A stretch of DNA of 7,988 bases from the NCBI GenBank assembly GCA_030428825.1, contig JAUIEL010000298.1, positions 1-7,988 of the forward strand, written 5' to 3'. The stretch is from a bacterium (GTDB lineage: Bacteria; Planctomycetota; B15-G4; JADJEK01). Below, in pieces: positions 6,953 to 7,988 of this stretch; within the stretch, counting starts at the first letter, position 1, and each line of letters opens with the position of its first letter. The notes beneath the pieces are model-generated. The model was not told where the DNA came from and made no database searches. It worked only from the letters and a program-made list of their open reading frames with translations. The translations under genes were made by a program, and so were the position numbers.

Positions 6953-6984
6953 GTGTCGGTGAGCAGCCCCACTCCCGCTGACAC
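6953..6984 (+). other. Hairpin in the 5' leader of the second secreted-protein gene
   Basis: GTGTCGGTG (6953-6961) can pair with CGCTGACAC (6976-6984), giving nine pairs of which two are G-U, around a 14-base loop. It would sit at the very start of the predicted transcript and end 9 bases before the ribosome binding site. That position suits mRNA stabilisation or translational control, but no known riboswitch class is recognised. Chance pairing is possible in such GC-rich DNA. Confidence 0.4.
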
Positions 6985-6993
6985 CCCCCTCCT

Positions 6994-7000
6994 GGAGGTG
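6994..7000 (+). promoter_or_regulatory. Ribosome binding site for the second secreted-protein gene
   Basis: GGAGGTG lies 5 bases before the ATG at 7006. A second ATG at 7012 is 11 bases away and so less well placed, which favours the first. Confidence 0.85.
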
Positions 7001-7005
7001 ACTCG

Positions 7006-7988
7006 ATGGGCATGTCCCTTCGGTCGGTCGGTCGATTCCTGATCCTCCCCGGCGTCCTCGTCGCCGCGCTCGGTACCCCCGCCGCGCTCGGTCAGGTCGC
7101 CGGTGAGATCATGTTCAACGAAAAGTTCCTCGGGCTGATCGACAGCTCGCTCGACGAGGACCTGATCCAGTTCGAGGAGGTCGCCGGGTCGACCCTCAAG
7201 GTCACCGTGACCGCGAACTCCGGGAACAACCTCCACCCCGGGCTCGAGCTGCTCGACGACGCGATGACGCCGATCGACGTCGGCTCGGCGCTGAAGCTCA
7301 AGAAGAAGAAGGCCCAGATCAAGGGGTTCGAGCTTCCGGCGACCGGCGTCTACTACGTGCGCGTCAGCTCGGCCAACCAGCTGACCGGCACGTACAAGGC
7401 GGTCATCAAGGGGAGCGCGCCGAAGAAGTTCAGCGGCGGCGCGACCATCTCCGCGCCGGGCGAGATCGACGAGATCGAGTTCCACGCGCGCGCGGGCTCG
7501 AAGCTGAAGGGCTCGATCGAGCGGGTGACGGGAGACGTCCAGCCGTTCGCGATCGAGCTGGTCGGCCCCGGCGGAACCCTCGCGGCGATCGCCGGCGGGA
7601 TCGAGACGAACCCCGAGGTGACCGAGGTCTCCCTCAGCAAGATCGACCTCCCGACCTTCGGGACGTACCGCCTCCGGATCACCGGTCAAAGCGGGACGAC
7701 CGGCGAGTACGCGTGGAGCTTCAAGGTCACGCCGCCCGACCCGGTGAAGGGGAAGGTGTACGAGGACGGCCACCCGCAGGACGACGGGACGCCCGCGGAC
7801 GGATTCACGCTCGAGAACATCTCGTTCGGCCGCGGCCTCAAGACGCTGGAAGGGTTGACCCTCGACGTCGTCAGCCCGTTCTCGGTCGTCCAGACCGACC
7901 CGATCTCCGACCTCCCGGTGCCGGGGACGCTGAAGCCGCTCTTCATCGGCGGGAACCTATCGCAGCTCGTGTCGTTCAACCTCGGCCC
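7006..7988 (+). CDS. Secreted protein with tandem PPC-like domains, paralogue of the upstream gene; 3' end outside window
   Basis: The frame is open from ATG 7006 to the end of the window, giving 327 residues of a longer protein. A signal peptide covers about residues 1-29: MGMSLRSVGR, then a hydrophobic run, with a likely cut at ALG|Q. Two PPC-like beta-sandwich domains follow at about 31-134 and 139-245, then the linker PPDPVKGK, the motif YEDGHPQDDG and SFGRGL. The whole visible length aligns with the N-terminus of the protein at 2777. In the block from residue 140 to 198, 39 of 59 positions are identical by hand count to residues 138-196 of the neighbour. The similarity has not ended by TDPIS-x-LPVPG and the window edge, so the rest probably matches too. 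It has its own promoter and ribosome binding site. Export is well supported; the function is unknown. Tandem duplication followed by divergence is the simplest origin. Confidence 0.92.
   Translation, partial: MGMSLRSVGRFLILPGVLVAALGTPAALGQVAGEIMFNEKFLGLIDSSLDEDLIQFEEVAGSTLKVTVTANSGNNLHPGLELLDDAMTPIDVGSALKLKKKKAQIKGFELPATGVYYVRVSSANQLTGTYKAVIKGSAPKKFSGGATISAPGEIDEIEFHARAGSKLKGSIERVTGDVQPFAIELVGPGGTLAAIAGGIETNPEVTEVSLSKIDLPTFGTYRLRITGQSGTTGEYAWSFKVTPPDPVKGKVYEDGHPQDDGTPADGFTLENISFGRGLKTLEGLTLDVVSPFSVVQTDPISDLPVPGTLKPLFIGGNLSQLVSFNLG

Noticed and set aside
6904..7773. A - strand open frame opposite the second paralogue and its promoter region
   Set aside because: The + strand frame aligns closely with the upstream paralogue, whereas this one is Arg/Asp/Leu-rich without recognisable features.

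Overview
This is a very GC-rich bacterial chromosomal segment in which every supported gene reads on the + strand. It has two parts. The first (about 1-2730) is a tightly packed housekeeping cluster: the 3' end of uppS, then cdsA, phoH and ybeY. The second (about 2777-7988) holds two large, related secreted-protein genes of unknown function, the second cut off by the window end. The composition, the cdsA signature variant and the large exported beta-sandwich proteins would suit an uncultured Planctomycetota-like or similar environmental lineage, but that placement is a low-confidence inference.

Housekeeping block: uppS and cdsA overlap by 4 bases. They supply undecaprenyl diphosphate for the envelope lipid carrier and CDP-diacylglycerol for phospholipids. 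phoH starts 34 bases after cdsA, and ybeY overlaps the phoH stop codon. PhoH-family ATPases and YbeY are a common pair tied to RNA and ribosome maturation. The four genes look like one operon. The striking feature is an in-frame TAG at 1763-1765. It cuts phoH into a P-loop half and a Walker-B half, although the reading frame and conserved sequence continue across it.

Secreted block: a 1349-residue protein (2777-6826) and a paralogue starting at 7006 share a layout. Each has a signal peptide, two tandem beta-sandwich domains resembling bacterial pre-peptidase C-terminal (PPC) domains, a Pro/Lys linker, an acidic EDGHP-x-DDG motif and an FGRG segment. The first protein also has bacterial-Ig-like pieces, a cluster of eight cysteines near residues 1122-1190, and a C-terminal beta-rich domain.

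The 179-base gap between them (6827-7005) is the only relatively AT-rich stretch. It holds a good intrinsic terminator, a sigma70-type promoter with a 17-base spacer, a leader hairpin and a strong ribosome binding site, so the second gene has its own transcription unit. No RNA genes, CRISPR arrays, insertion sequences or attachment sites were seen.
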